This document shows positions 23,156 through 31,293 of a DNA stretch of 64,000 bases, in pieces. Position numbers and translations under genes: made by a program. The stretch lies in contig NZ_JAQQFV010000010.1 in the NCBI RefSeq assembly GCF_029675105.1, positions 184,267 to 248,266 of the forward strand. The letters are read 5' to 3'. Numbering within the stretch: position 1 is the first letter of the stretch; the number at the start of each line of letters is the position of its first letter. Under the pieces are notes generated by a model that was given only the letters and a program-made list of their open reading frames with translations, made no database searches and was not told the origin of the DNA. The DNA comes from Nocardia anocheti (GTDB lineage Bacteria > Actinomycetota > Actinomycetes > Mycobacteriales > Mycobacteriaceae).

Positions 23156-23800
23156 ATGAGCGGTGCGGGACGGGCGACGGGCAAGAAGGTGGGTCGCAAG
23201 CCCGCCTTCACCGAGCAGGACGTGATCCGGGCGGCGATGGACGAGGGCATCGACAAGTTCACCCTCGCCGCCGTCGCCGACCGGATCGGCGTCGTCACCA
23301 CCGCGATCTACCGGCTGTTCGGCTCCCGCGACGACATCGTCGTCGGCTGCCTGGACGTCATCGCCGCCACCATCCGCTACCCCGAACCCGGCGCAGACTG
23401 GCGCGACACCCTGCGGCTGTGGTCCGACGAATGCTGGCGGGTGTGCGAGGAGAACCCCGGCCTCACCCGCGTGGTCTACTCCTTCGCCCCCGCCTTCACC
23501 CGCATCGCCCACATCCTCGAGGCGTACGCGGCGAACCTGACCGCCCAGGGCATCACCCCGGCCCAGGCCATGTTCGCGCTGGACTTCCTCGGCGACACCG
23601 TGTTCGCCTGCCACCTCGGGGTGCAGTCCATGCGCACCGTCGACCCCGCCGGTGTCAGCGGTCTGCAACGCGTCCGGGAAGCGTTGGGCGACAACACCTC
23701 TGTCATGCAGCCGCGGGAATCGTGGATCGACCGCGGCGCGACCGACGTCAAGGTGCGCTTCATCATCTCCGCGCTCGAGCACGACTGGCCGGAGATCTGA
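23156..23800 (+). CDS. TetR family transcriptional regulator
   Basis: A 214-residue regulator. The HTH is at about 18-65 (FTEQDVIRAAMDEGIDKFTLAAVADRIGVVTTAIYRLFGSRDDIV). The rest is a helical ligand domain. A basic leader (GRATGKKVGRKP) precedes it. It directly follows the IrtAB-like pair with a 9-base gap and is likely cotranscribed, so it may report substrate status to the same operon in addition to iron control. Confidence 0.9.
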   Translation: MSGAGRATGKKVGRKPAFTEQDVIRAAMDEGIDKFTLAAVADRIGVVTTAIYRLFGSRDDIVVGCLDVIAATIRYPEPGADWRDTLRLWSDECWRVCEENPGLTRVVYSFAPAFTRIAHILEAYAANLTAQGITPAQAMFALDFLGDTVFACHLGVQSMRTVDPAGVSGLQRVREALGDNTSVMQPRESWIDRGATDVKVRFIISALEHDWPEI

Positions 23801-23817
23801 TACCCGCTCCCGGCGCT

Positions 23818-24132
23818 ATGCTCGCGATCGTGCCACCCGACTCCGGGATATACCCGCCCCCGCCGCGCAACAGTGTCGGGCTGGCCGCACTGGTCCTGGG
23901 CATCCTGGGCCTCGCCCTGTCGTTCATCCCGTTCACCGGTGAGTTCGTCGCGATCCCCTGCGCCGTCGCCGCGCTGATCACCGCCTACATCGGCTACGAC
24001 CGCGTCGACCGCGTCGACCGCGGTATCGCGACCAACCGCGCCGACGCGGTGGTGGGCGGCCTCCTGGGTCTGCTCGCGCTGATGACCGCCATGCTGATCA
24101 ACCTCGCCGTCTACAGCGGCCAGTCGAGCTGA
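23818..24132 (+). CDS. DUF4190-like small membrane protein
   Basis: A 104-residue protein. A Pro-rich cytoplasmic start (PPDSGIYPPPPRNS) precedes TM1 (GLAALVLGILGLALSFIPFTGEFVAIPCAVAALITAYIGY, possibly two helices) and a final TM (VVGGLLGLLALMTAMLINLAVY). The layout is that of DUF4190 proteins. No ribosome-binding site is seen, so GTG 23830 is an alternative start. Function unknown. Confidence 0.65.
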   Translation: MLAIVPPDSGIYPPPPRNSVGLAALVLGILGLALSFIPFTGEFVAIPCAVAALITAYIGYDRVDRVDRGIATNRADAVVGGLLGLLALMTAMLINLAVYSGQSS

Positions 24133-24330
24133 CCTCCCCGCCGCCGAAGGTTCTTGGCGCGGGCGACAACACAGTGTGGCGGAAGGCTGTGGCTGCGTGC
24201 AGTGACAGTGTTACACAGTGTCACGCACACTGGTGCAGGTCACCGTTTCGCCTGGTACGTGCACCAGAGTGCTCCGGCGGAAGCGACGGAGGTCGTTCGA
24301 TCGGCGGTGGCTCTACGGAAAGCACCGCGA
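24133..24330. repeat. Repeated ACACAGTGT motifs upstream of the truncated PucR gene
   Basis: ACACAGTGT occurs at 24169-24177 and 24213-24221. Around the second copy TGACAGTGTTACACAGTGTCA forms an imperfect inverted repeat, and CACACTG follows. This looks like an operator or a relic of one. Nothing else is evident in this gap. An open frame extends through it from 24154, but the encoded residues resemble no known domain. Confidence 0.35.
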
Positions 24331-25179
24331 ATGACTGCCATCGAGTATGTGGGCCCCCTGGGCGTCGAGACCGTCGGGTATCACCGTGATCGATCCGGCC
24401 CCGCCGAACTGGCGCGGGCGATGTTCGCCGATCGCGGGGTCGCCGAGGTCAGCCACCGGCACGGGCTGACGGTGCCGGAGCGGTCGGTCGTCCTGGCTGT
24501 GTCCGCTGTGTCGGATGAGCTCGGGCCGGTGTCGCCGAGTGACCTGCATCGGTGGATCACCGCGTCGTGTCGCCGACCGGTGCCCGCGGTATTGGGTGGC
24601 CGGGGCGGGACGATCCTGGTCCCGGACACCGAGGTGTTGGGCGAGATCGACGGTGTCGTCGCGGAATCCGCGCTCAGTGTGGTGTCCCTGGCGGCGTCGC
24701 GGCGTGACATCGCGACCGCCCGACGGCAGGCCCACGAACTGCTCGAGGTGGTGAACACCGTCTACGGGACGCCCGGCCTGTATCCCTTCACGGATTTCGC
24801 CCTGGAACACCAACTCACCCGCCCGGGGCCCGGACGCGACCGGCTGGCGACCGTGATCGCCCCCGTCGCCGCGCAGCCGGACCTGCTCATCACTCTGCGT
24901 ACCCACCTGCGGTCCGGCCTGCACCGCGGCGTCACCGCGCGCACGCTCTACATCCACCCCAACACCGTGGACCACCGGCTCAAGCGGATCGCGGAACTGA
25001 CCGCGCTCGACATCCTCGACAGCGCGACGATGTGGCAGCTGCACGCGGCACTCATCGTGCACGACTACCTGCACCCGGACGAGGCCGTGCGCGGATGGCG
25101 GCCGGTGCGCGGATGCTCCGAGGGCAGGATCTATCGTGCGGGCCCACGTCTCGTCGCGCACGCGGAGATCCGCGCCTGA
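24331..25179 (+). CDS. N-terminally shortened CdaR/PucR regulator
   Basis: A 282-residue protein. The N-terminal RsbRD-like domain of full PucR proteins (compare the 421-residue one at 3871-5136) is absent; similarity begins at ELARAMFADRGVAEVSHRHGLTVPERSVVLAVS. The GGDEF-like region follows. The HTH is intact at about 205-255 (RGVTARTLYIHPNTVDHRLKR). Upstream in-frame sequence back to 24154 does not restore the missing domain. It may be a working short regulator or a decaying gene; the adjacent amidase is clearly broken. Confidence 0.7.
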   Translation: MTAIEYVGPLGVETVGYHRDRSGPAELARAMFADRGVAEVSHRHGLTVPERSVVLAVSAVSDELGPVSPSDLHRWITASCRRPVPAVLGGRGGTILVPDTEVLGEIDGVVAESALSVVSLAASRRDIATARRQAHELLEVVNTVYGTPGLYPFTDFALEHQLTRPGPGRDRLATVIAPVAAQPDLLITLRTHLRSGLHRGVTARTLYIHPNTVDHRLKRIAELTALDILDSATMWQLHAALIVHDYLHPDEAVRGWRPVRGCSEGRIYRAGPRLVAHAEIRA

Positions 25180-25236
25180 ACCATTGCGGGAAAAGGGATT
25201 TCATGGCTTTTCCCGAGTGTCGTTGGCGTCGGAAAC

Positions 25237-26441
25237 ATGGAATGGAATCTGCGGTCGGCCCGAGAACTCATGCTGGCATTGCGAGCCGGTGAGGTGTCCT
25301 CGCTGGAATCGACCGAGGCGGCGATCGCGGCGATCGAACGGGACGACAGCGTGATCAACGCGATCTGGGTGCCCGATTTCGCGCGGGCGCGGGCGGCGGC
25401 GCGGCAAGCCGACGTGTCGCGGGGAGAGGATCGGCCGCTGCTGGGTGTTCCGATCACCGTCAAGGAGTCCTATGACGTGGCCGGGCTGCCCACGACCTGG
25501 GGTATGCCGCAATACCGGGACTTCCATCCGGCCGAGGACGCGGTGCAGGTGGCGCGGGTGAAGGCGGCGGGCGCGGTGATCCTCGGCAAGACCAATGTGC
25601 CACCGGGACTGCAGGATCTGCAGAGCTTCAACGAGATGTACGGAACCACCACCAACCCGTGGGATTCCGGCCGCGCCTCGGGCGGATCCTCCGGCGGATC
25701 GGCCCCGACCCGCTGACCTCCGGTGTGGCACACCGGGTGACACTCCCGCCCCCGCGTCACGAGGGACTCGACGACTTCCGGGTGCTGGTCCTCGACGACC
25801 ATCCGCTCCTGCCGACCGGCACCGCGGTCCGCGCGGGCATCCATCGTGTGGCGGACGTACTCGTCGCGGGCGGCGCGCGCGTCGAGTGGCACAGCCCGCT
25901 CCTACCCGACCTGGCCGAGGCCGCGACGCTCTACACCCAACTGCTGTTCTCCGGTTCCGTGGCACGGTTCCCCGTCGACGCCTACGAGCAACTGCGCGCC
26001 CGCGCCGCCGACCTGGACCCCGACGACCGGGGCCTGGACGCGACGCGACTGCGCGCCATGGTCCTGAGTCACCGCGACTGGCTGGAGGTCTACAACCGCC
26101 GCGAGATCCACCGCCACAGCTGGCGACAGCTGTTCGGTGAGTTCGGCGCGGTGGTGTGCCCGATCACGCCGACGCCCGCGTTTCCGCACGACCACGACCC
26201 GGACCTGCTCGGCCGTCGCCTCGATATCGACGGCGTCGACTACCCGTTCTTCGACCAGATCATCTGGGCCGGACTGGCCACCATGCCCGGCCTCCCGGCG
26301 ACCGCCGTCCCCACAGGCCGATCGCCCGAGGGACTGCCCGTCGGCGTGCAACTGATCGGTCCGATGTTCGAGGACCGCACCCCGTTGCGGCTGGCCGAAC
26401 TCCTCGAACAGCACCTCGGCGGCTTCGAGTCACCGAAATAG
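25237..26441 (+). pseudogene. Amidase-signature hydrolase with internal deletion and frameshift
   Basis: The first part (25237-25716, 159 residues) holds the N-terminus of an amidase including catalytic Lys in GVPITVKESYDV and the Gly/Ser-rich start RASGGSSGGSA. It then runs into a stop. The second part, in another frame and readable from about 25690 to 26441, begins at GPDPLTSGVAHRVTLPPPRHE and runs to a normal C-terminus (VQLIGPMFEDRTPLRLAELLE). In intact relatives about 85 residues separate these parts and contain the cis-Ser and nucleophile Ser (SDIGGS). Their loss plus the frame change means no active enzyme can be made. Confidence 0.85.
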
Positions 26442-26453
26442 TCACGGACACAG

Positions 26454-26491
26454 CCGAAGGCGGCGACCGGAGCACCGGTCGCCGCCTTCGG
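26454..26491. terminator. Bidirectional hairpin terminator
   Basis: CCGAAGGCGGCGACCGG (26454-26470) and its perfect complement (26475-26491) form a 17-bp stem with an AGCA loop. It lies between the end of the amidase remnant and the convergent SRPBCC gene, so it can serve both directions. It lacks a T-run, as is common in high-GC actinobacteria. Confidence 0.75.
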
Positions 26492-26498
26492 TCGCGGG

Positions 26499-26966
26499 TC
26501 AGATCCCGACGTCGGGACGCGGGATGTCACCGCGCCAGGCTCCGGTCTCGTGGCCCTCGCTCTCGATGAACTGCTTGAAGCGGTTCATGTCACCGTGCAC
26601 GCGATGCTTCAGCACGCCGAGTTTGTCGGCGGCGGTCTCCACGAAGCCCTCCGAGTCGACCTCCATCTGGGCGGTGATCCGGGTGTGGGTGTCGTCGAGG
26701 CGGTGGAAGGTGATGACCCCGGCGTGCTCGGGACCACTGTCGGACTTCCACGCCACCCGTTCCTCGGGATGCTGTTCGGTGATGGTGGCGTCGAACTCCC
26801 GTGTCGACGGACCGACGTGGATGCGCCAGTGGGTGTGCCGGTCGTCGAGCTGGTCGACCTGCTCCACCCCCTCCATGAACCGCGGAAACGTTTCGAACTG
26901 GGTCCACTGGTTGTAGGCGGTACGGATCGGGACGTCCACATCGACAGTTGCGGCTACCGTGCTCAC
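26499..26966 (-). CDS. SRPBCC family protein (cyclase/dehydrase-like)
   Basis: A 155-residue SRPBCC protein. The start VSTVAATVDVDVPIRTAYNQWTQFETFPRFMEGV is typical of the polyketide-cyclase/dehydrase-like branch, which is widespread in actinobacteria. The end has a long helix (AADKLGVLKHRVHGDMNRFKQFIES). GTG 26966 follows AAGGAG at good spacing. Many relatives are stress-related small proteins with unknown ligands. No operon partner is evident. Confidence 0.85.
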   Translation of the reverse strand: MSTVAATVDVDVPIRTAYNQWTQFETFPRFMEGVEQVDQLDDRHTHWRIHVGPSTREFDATITEQHPEERVAWKSDSGPEHAGVITFHRLDDTHTRITAQMEVDSEGFVETAADKLGVLKHRVHGDMNRFKQFIESEGHETGAWRGDIPRPDVGI

Positions 26967-27079
26967 GGGTACTCCTTCCCCGGCCTGGTCGCGGCGTCGC
27001 CGCGGGACCGGATTCGGTGGTGTCGTACACAGAGCGCGGTACCCGGCGTCGGTGGAGGCAAACAGGACGCCGCCGATTC

Positions 27080-27688
27080 CTAGGCCCGAGGCGTCGGCGT
27101 CGTCGATGGTGTGCGTGCCTCGCTGCGGTACTGGTCCCACCACGCCGCGCTGTCCTGCGGCGCGGTGTCGGTGCTCTTGGGTGGCGGGGTGGCGGGGACC
27201 CGTAGGGCGCGCAGCCGCCAGTCGTCCTCGCGGACCGAGGCCACGATCCGCACCGGGACGACCGCCGTCAGCAACAGGTAGTTGGCGACACACACCATCA
27301 GGCACAGCGGGGGAACCGAGACCACGGTCGCGATCTCGAGGGTGCTCAGCACGATCGGATCACGCGAGACGGCCAGGACATTGCCGCAGATACTGGCCAG
27401 CACCGCGGCGACGAGCAGGAGCTCGTAGACCCGCACCAGGGAGGTCGCCCGATCGTCGCGGATGCCGACCAGCGTGAGGAAGGTACCGGCCAGCAGCGCG
27501 ACGGTGAGACCGACCACCACCGGCCACAGCCAGGTGAGGTGGACGGGGATACCGGCCGCGCGGGCGAGGGTGGCGGTGAAGGTGAAGGAGGCGATCGCCG
27601 CCGCGACGACCAGCGCCGACCCTAAGCCCACCAATAGCTTCGGCACCGTGAACGGAACAGGGCGGGGGTACGGGTCCGTGTGGTCCAT
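27080..27688 (-). CDS. Four-helix membrane protein, DUF2637-like
   Basis: A 202-residue protein with four predicted helices: LLVGLGSALVVAAAIASFTFTATLA, WLWPVVVGLTVALLAGTFLTLV, VYELLLVAAVLASICGNVLAV and VVSVPPLCLMVCVANYLLLTAVV. The pattern of a first helix followed by a short GIPVHLTWLWPV loop recalls DUF2637 proteins of actinobacteria. A soluble Pro-rich C-terminus of about 55 residues includes WWDQYRSEA. Function unknown. Confidence 0.6.
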   Translation of the reverse strand: MDHTDPYPRPVPFTVPKLLVGLGSALVVAAAIASFTFTATLARAAGIPVHLTWLWPVVVGLTVALLAGTFLTLVGIRDDRATSLVRVYELLLVAAVLASICGNVLAVSRDPIVLSTLEIATVVSVPPLCLMVCVANYLLLTAVVPVRIVASVREDDWRLRALRVPATPPPKSTDTAPQDSAAWWDQYRSEARTPSTTPTPRA

Positions 27689-27772
27689 CAGGCTCCATCC
27701 TACGGGCTACGGCCACCAATCATGCAGGCCCCCAACAGAGTACGGGTCCGCGCGGATTGGACACCGTCCAAA

Positions 27773-28942
27773 CTAGGCGGGGGCCCGCACCTCCGGGTCC
27801 GGGTCGTCGTCCACCGGGTCGAGCGGTGGGGCGGTGACGGCGTCGATCTGCTCGCCGATATAGCGCAGGACCACCGCGATCATGGCCACCACCGGCACGG
27901 CGAGGAAGGCGCCGGTGATGCCGTAGAGCGAGCCGCCCGCGGTCACCGAGAGCAGGACGATCACGGCGTGCAGTTCCATGCTCCGGCTCTGCAGGACCGG
28001 TTGCAGCACATTGCCTTCGAGTTGCTGCACCGCGATCACGATGCCCAATACGATCATCGCCGTGGTGAACCCGTTGCCCACCAGCGCCACGAGCACCGCG
28101 AGCGCACCGGCCACGAACGCGCCGACCATGGGCACGAAACCACCGATGAACGTGATCACCGACAGCACCATGGCCAGGGGCACGTGGAGGATGAACAGGC
28201 CCGCGCCGATACAGACGGCGTCGACGAAGCTGACCACGGCCTGGGTGCGGATGAATCCGCCGAGGGTGGCCCAGACCCGTTCCAGCACCGCCTCGAGGTG
28301 GCGGCCACTGCCCCGGCCCAGCACCGAGTGCATCCAGGGCAGCAAGCGCGGGCCGTCCTTGAGGAAGAAGAACACCAGCACCAGCACGAGGAACAGGGTG
28401 ATCAGCACCGAGGTCGCGGTGGACACGCCGGTGAACACACCGTTGGCGATCTGCGCGCCGCTGGATTGCAGCCGGTCCACGATGGCGTCGACGGCCGAAT
28501 CGAGTTGCTCGTCGCGAATCTTCAAGGGTGGCCCCTGGGCCCAGTCGCGGACCTGGTTGATACCGGCGGTGGACTTGTCGGCGAGTTCGGGGGCCTGATC
28601 AGCGACCGAGGGGATGATGAGCGCGACGATGCCGCCCAGGATCGCGAGGAAGCCGAGCAGGGTGACGGCCGCGGCCAGGGCCGGGGGGAATTTGTGGCGG
28701 GTGAGCCAGCGGGTCGGCGGCCACAGCACGGTGGTCACCACGATGGCCAACGCCACGGGCAGCAGCACCACCCAGAACCGGGCGGCGATCGAGCCGAGCA
28801 CCCACGCGCCCGCCGCGATCGCGACGATGCACAGCGACCACTTGGCCAGCCACAGCAACCCCCCTCCGATCACTTCCCCGCGGTCGCGCCGCGGTTTCCC
28901 GTTCGGCTTCGTCTCACTGGTCGCTTTCCCCGGCCCGGTCAC
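27773..28942 (-). CDS. AI-2E family (PerM-like) transporter
   Basis: A 389-residue membrane protein with two N-terminal helices, an amphipathic domain (about 100-200) and five or more C-terminal helices. The conserved stretches FFFLKDG, IRTQAVVSFVDAVCIGAGLFIL and FVPMVGAFVAG mark the AI-2E/PerM family. Members export diverse small solutes; few are characterised and the autoinducer name should not be taken as function. GTG 28942 was chosen to match usual family length; a longer reading to 29350 adds Arg-rich sequence overlapping the divergent gene. Confidence 0.85.
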   Translation of the reverse strand: MTGPGKATSETKPNGKPRRDRGEVIGGGLLWLAKWSLCIVAIAAGAWVLGSIAARFWVVLLPVALAIVVTTVLWPPTRWLTRHKFPPALAAAVTLLGFLAILGGIVALIIPSVADQAPELADKSTAGINQVRDWAQGPPLKIRDEQLDSAVDAIVDRLQSSGAQIANGVFTGVSTATSVLITLFLVLVLVFFFLKDGPRLLPWMHSVLGRGSGRHLEAVLERVWATLGGFIRTQAVVSFVDAVCIGAGLFILHVPLAMVLSVITFIGGFVPMVGAFVAGALAVLVALVGNGFTTAMIVLGIVIAVQQLEGNVLQPVLQSRSMELHAVIVLLSVTAGGSLYGITGAFLAVPVVAMIAVVLRYIGEQIDAVTAPPLDPVDDDPDPEVRAPA

Positions 28943-29075
28943 GCTGCCAGTCTGGCATGCCCGCCGCCGCCGCTCGACTCGAGTCGGAACAACGGCTTTT
29001 CCGTTTCCACCGGGCCCGACCGGGTAAGCGGCACGCACTCCACGCGGCTGCGTGCAGTTCGTCGAAAGGGCAACC

Positions 29076-29765
29076 ATGACCGATCTTTCCGGCGCCGTGG
29101 TGCGGCGCGTCTTCGAGACCGGAGCGCGCGTTCGGCACGCGCGCGTCTTCCATCCGCGCGGGATCCGCCTGGCCGGGCGGTTCCACGCGACCGAGGAGTT
29201 CTCGCCGTGGTTCGGGACGGGGGACCGGGCGGTGATCGCCCGGCTGTCGAAGGGCTTCGGCGCCCCGGCGGGTCTGCCCGATGTGCTCGGCCTGGCGATC
29301 CGCGTCCTCGACCGCGACGACCGCCCCTGGGATTTCGCCCTGGCCACCACCGGGCGCGGCGGCCTCGGCCGCTTCGTGGTGACGCCCGCGCGCGGCTGGG
29401 CCAGGGCGCGCTTCGGCTCGCTGATGCCCTACCGGTTCGGTGACTCGGAGCCGGTCTGGGTCTTCGCCGATCCGCTGGAAGCCGCCGATCTCCCCACCAC
29501 GACCTCGCTCGACGAGATGAACCACACCCTCGGCGAGGACGGCCTGATCCGCGTCGAACTGGTCGCGGACGCCTGGGGCCGCACCCTCGCCATGGGCGAA
29601 CTCGACCTGCGCCTGGCCGAGCCGGGCGAGCACCGCACCGACTTCTTCGATCCGATGCTCAACCGACCCGAGGACGTCACCCTGCTACCGGAACTGGTGA
29701 GCCGCCTGCGCGAACGCGCCTACACCGGCAGCCGCCGCGGCCGCGGCGAGGCCGAATCGAGCTAG
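29076..29765 (+). CDS. Catalase-like-fold protein of unknown function
   Basis: A 229-residue protein. HPRGIRLAGRFHAT, AVIARLSKGFGAPAGLPDVLGLAIRVLD and DFALATTGRGGLGRFVVTP resemble a short actinobacterial family related to the heme-catalase fold, sometimes labelled phosphodiesterase without evidence. The usual catalase active-site His-Asn pair and proximal Tyr could not be placed with confidence. ATG 29076 follows GAAAGGG. It is divergent from the AI-2E transporter. Treat it as uncharacterised. Confidence 0.6.
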   Translation: MTDLSGAVVRRVFETGARVRHARVFHPRGIRLAGRFHATEEFSPWFGTGDRAVIARLSKGFGAPAGLPDVLGLAIRVLDRDDRPWDFALATTGRGGLGRFVVTPARGWARARFGSLMPYRFGDSEPVWVFADPLEAADLPTTTSLDEMNHTLGEDGLIRVELVADAWGRTLAMGELDLRLAEPGEHRTDFFDPMLNRPEDVTLLPELVSRLRERAYTGSRRGRGEAESS

Positions 29766-29768
29766 CGC

Positions 29769-29925
29769 TCAGTCGGGTGGTTCCTGCGCGTGCTCGGTCT
29801 CGGCGATCTCGGGAGCGACTTCGCGCGTGGCCATCCCGCCGTCGCGGCCCTCGTCGGCGGCCGGGGCGGCCACCCCGAGGTTGTTTGTCGTCCTTGTCGG
29901 GATGGGTGTCATCGGTGCGTGGCAT
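29769..29925 (-). pseudogene. Small acidic-protein gene with apparent frameshift
   Basis: A strong AAGGAGAG stands before ATG 29925, and the first residues are protein-like (MPRTDDTHPDKDDKQ). The same frame then becomes almost pure Arg/Gly and runs into the neighbouring gene. A shift of one frame at about 29880 gives NLGVAAPAADEGRDGG and ends normally at 29769 after ETEHAQEPPD, with the composition of a real small acidic protein of about 50 residues. Either a frameshift mutation or a sequencing error is likely. No family recognised. Confidence 0.35.
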
Positions 29926-30399
29926 GAGACTCTCCTTCTTCGTGAGTGGTGATCCGCGGCTGGGAACGGTGGCGGCGAACGCGCAGCGCGTTCACTCCGG
30001 CCAGAACGAGCCCCGAAGCGACGAGCAGGAGCCCCCGCGTCCACACCGCAGGTAGTCCCCGGCGAACGCGCGCGCCAAGGCCCCGACGGACACGATTCCG
30101 GCGGCGAGCATGCAGAAGCCGAGGAAGGAACCGGCCGCGGGGCCGAAGGCGGTGGTCACGTAGTGCGCCGAACCACCGGCACGTGGATATTTGGTGGCCA
30201 TCTCCGCGTACGACCCGGCGGTGAGGGCCGCCAGCCCGAGGGCGACCAGCAGCGGCAGCCACACCGCTCCGCCGGACGCGGCCGCGATATCGCCGACCAG
30301 GACGTAGGCGCCCGCCCCGAGCACATCGCCGAGGATGAAGAAATACAGCAGCGGGGTGGTCACCGCGCGTTTCAGCGCGACGGTGGTCGGGGCGGACAC
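29909..30399 (-). pseudogene. Amino-acid permease (APC family) remnant
   Basis: From GTG 30399 the protein begins as an APC-superfamily permease: TTPLLYFFILGDVLGAGAYVLVGDIAAASGGAVWLP (TM1-2 with the unwound G-x-G-A-G motif), then TAGSYAEMATKYPRAGGSAHYV and a third hydrophobic stretch to about residue 116. Frame is then lost and a stop follows at 135 residues. The adjacent frame keeps one helix (LLLVASGLVLAGVNALRVRR) and ends at 29909. Intact members have about 450 residues and 12 helices. The remnant lies 11 bases after the GlsB-like gene on the same strand. Confidence 0.75.
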
Positions 30400-30410
30400 G
30401 GTTCAGGCGG

Positions 30411-30680
30411 TCATGCGCCTCGGCGGCCGGTGACCAGGCCGACCAGGAACAGTAGGATCACCGCGCCGCCGAGGCAGGTGAAGAAGCTGAACCACAGGCC
30501 GCCGCCTTCGACGTCGACGTTGAACAGTTTGAGGAGGAATCCGCCGAGGAGTCCGCCGACGATGCCGACCACGATATTGAGCAGGATGCCCTGCTGTGCG
30601 TCGGTCTTCATGAACTTGCTGGCGATCCACCCGGCGAGGCCACCGATGATGATCCAGCCGAGAATTCCGAGTCCGAGCAT
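30411..30680 (-). CDS. GlsB/YeaQ/YmgE family stress-response membrane protein
   Basis: An 89-residue protein with three helices and the Gly-rich family hallmarks: GILGWIIIGGLAGWIASKFMK, QGILLNIVVGIVGGLLGGFLLKLF and CLGGAVILLFLVGLVTGRR. The family is also called transglycosylase-associated protein, a name with little functional support. It is usually stress induced. ATG 30680 follows AAGGGGAGAACACC. Confidence 0.92.
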   Translation of the reverse strand: MLGLGILGWIIIGGLAGWIASKFMKTDAQQGILLNIVVGIVGGLLGGFLLKLFNVDVEGGGLWFSFFTCLGGAVILLFLVGLVTGRRGA

Positions 30681-30780
30681 GGTGTTCTCCCCTTCGTGCG
30701 GGCGGCCCGCACCCGATGTGCGCCGCTGGATGTGCGCATACCCCGGTGCGTGGTCGTCAATCGCGGCACACCCGCGGCAT

Positions 30781-30799
30781 CCTTGACTCGTTCCAGAAT
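30781..30799 (+). promoter_or_regulatory. FurA-type operator and promoter of furA-katG
   Basis: CCTTGACTCGTTCCAGAAT matches the mycobacterial furA promoter/operator element (CTTGACTGATTCCAGAA) with only two differences in the core, and TTGACT doubles as a -35. It is 19 bases before the GTG of furA. In mycobacteria FurA binds here to repress its own gene and katG. Confidence 0.75.
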
Positions 30800-30817
30800 G
30801 CGGGGAACACTGCGAGC

Positions 30818-31288
30818 GTGCCCCCGGACGTGGGATTCCAGCAGCTGCTACGGGACGCGTCGTTACGTGTGACGGCCCCGCGGGTGGCGGTGTTGAGCGT
30901 GGTGCACGAGCATCCGCACACCGACACCGACACGATCGTGCGCGCGGTGCGATCCCAGCTCGCCGCGGTCTCGCGCCAGGCCGTCTACGACTCGCTGCAC
31001 ACCCTCACCGACGCCGGACTGCTGCGCCGCATCCAGCCCCGCGGCCTGGTGGCCCGCTACGAGACGCGGGTCGCCGACAACCACCATCACCTCGTGTGTC
31101 GCGCCTGCGGGGCGATCGCCGACGTCGACTGTCAGGTCGGCGCGGCACCCTGCCTGACCGCCGCCGACGACCGCGGCTTCGTGATCGACGAGGCCGAAAT
31201 CCTCTACTGGGGGCTGTGCGCCGAATGCGCCGCCACCACCGACAACGATCCAGCCCACAGCCCGCTCGATCCGTCCAGGAAGGAATGA
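30818..31288 (+). CDS. furA: FurA, Fur-family redox/metal regulator of katG
   Basis: A 156-residue Fur protein. The winged helix spans about 10-85 (LRVTAPRVAVLSVVHEHPHTDTDTIVRAVRS). Metal ligands are HHHLVCRACG at about 89-98 and the second Cys pair CAEC near 143. GTG 30818 gives the usual length; in mycobacteria this transcript is nearly leaderless, consistent with the site at 30781. The stop overlaps a possible katG ATG. It represses katG until oxidation or metal loss. Confidence 0.93.
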   Translation: MPPDVGFQQLLRDASLRVTAPRVAVLSVVHEHPHTDTDTIVRAVRSQLAAVSRQAVYDSLHTLTDAGLLRRIQPRGLVARYETRVADNHHHLVCRACGAIADVDCQVGAAPCLTAADDRGFVIDEAEILYWGLCAECAATTDNDPAHSPLDPSRKE

Positions 31289-31293
31289 CCACC

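Noticed and set aside
27773..28942. Quorum-sensing function from the AI-2E family name
   Set aside because: The family is broad and most members transport other solutes; no luxS or lsr-like genes are present.
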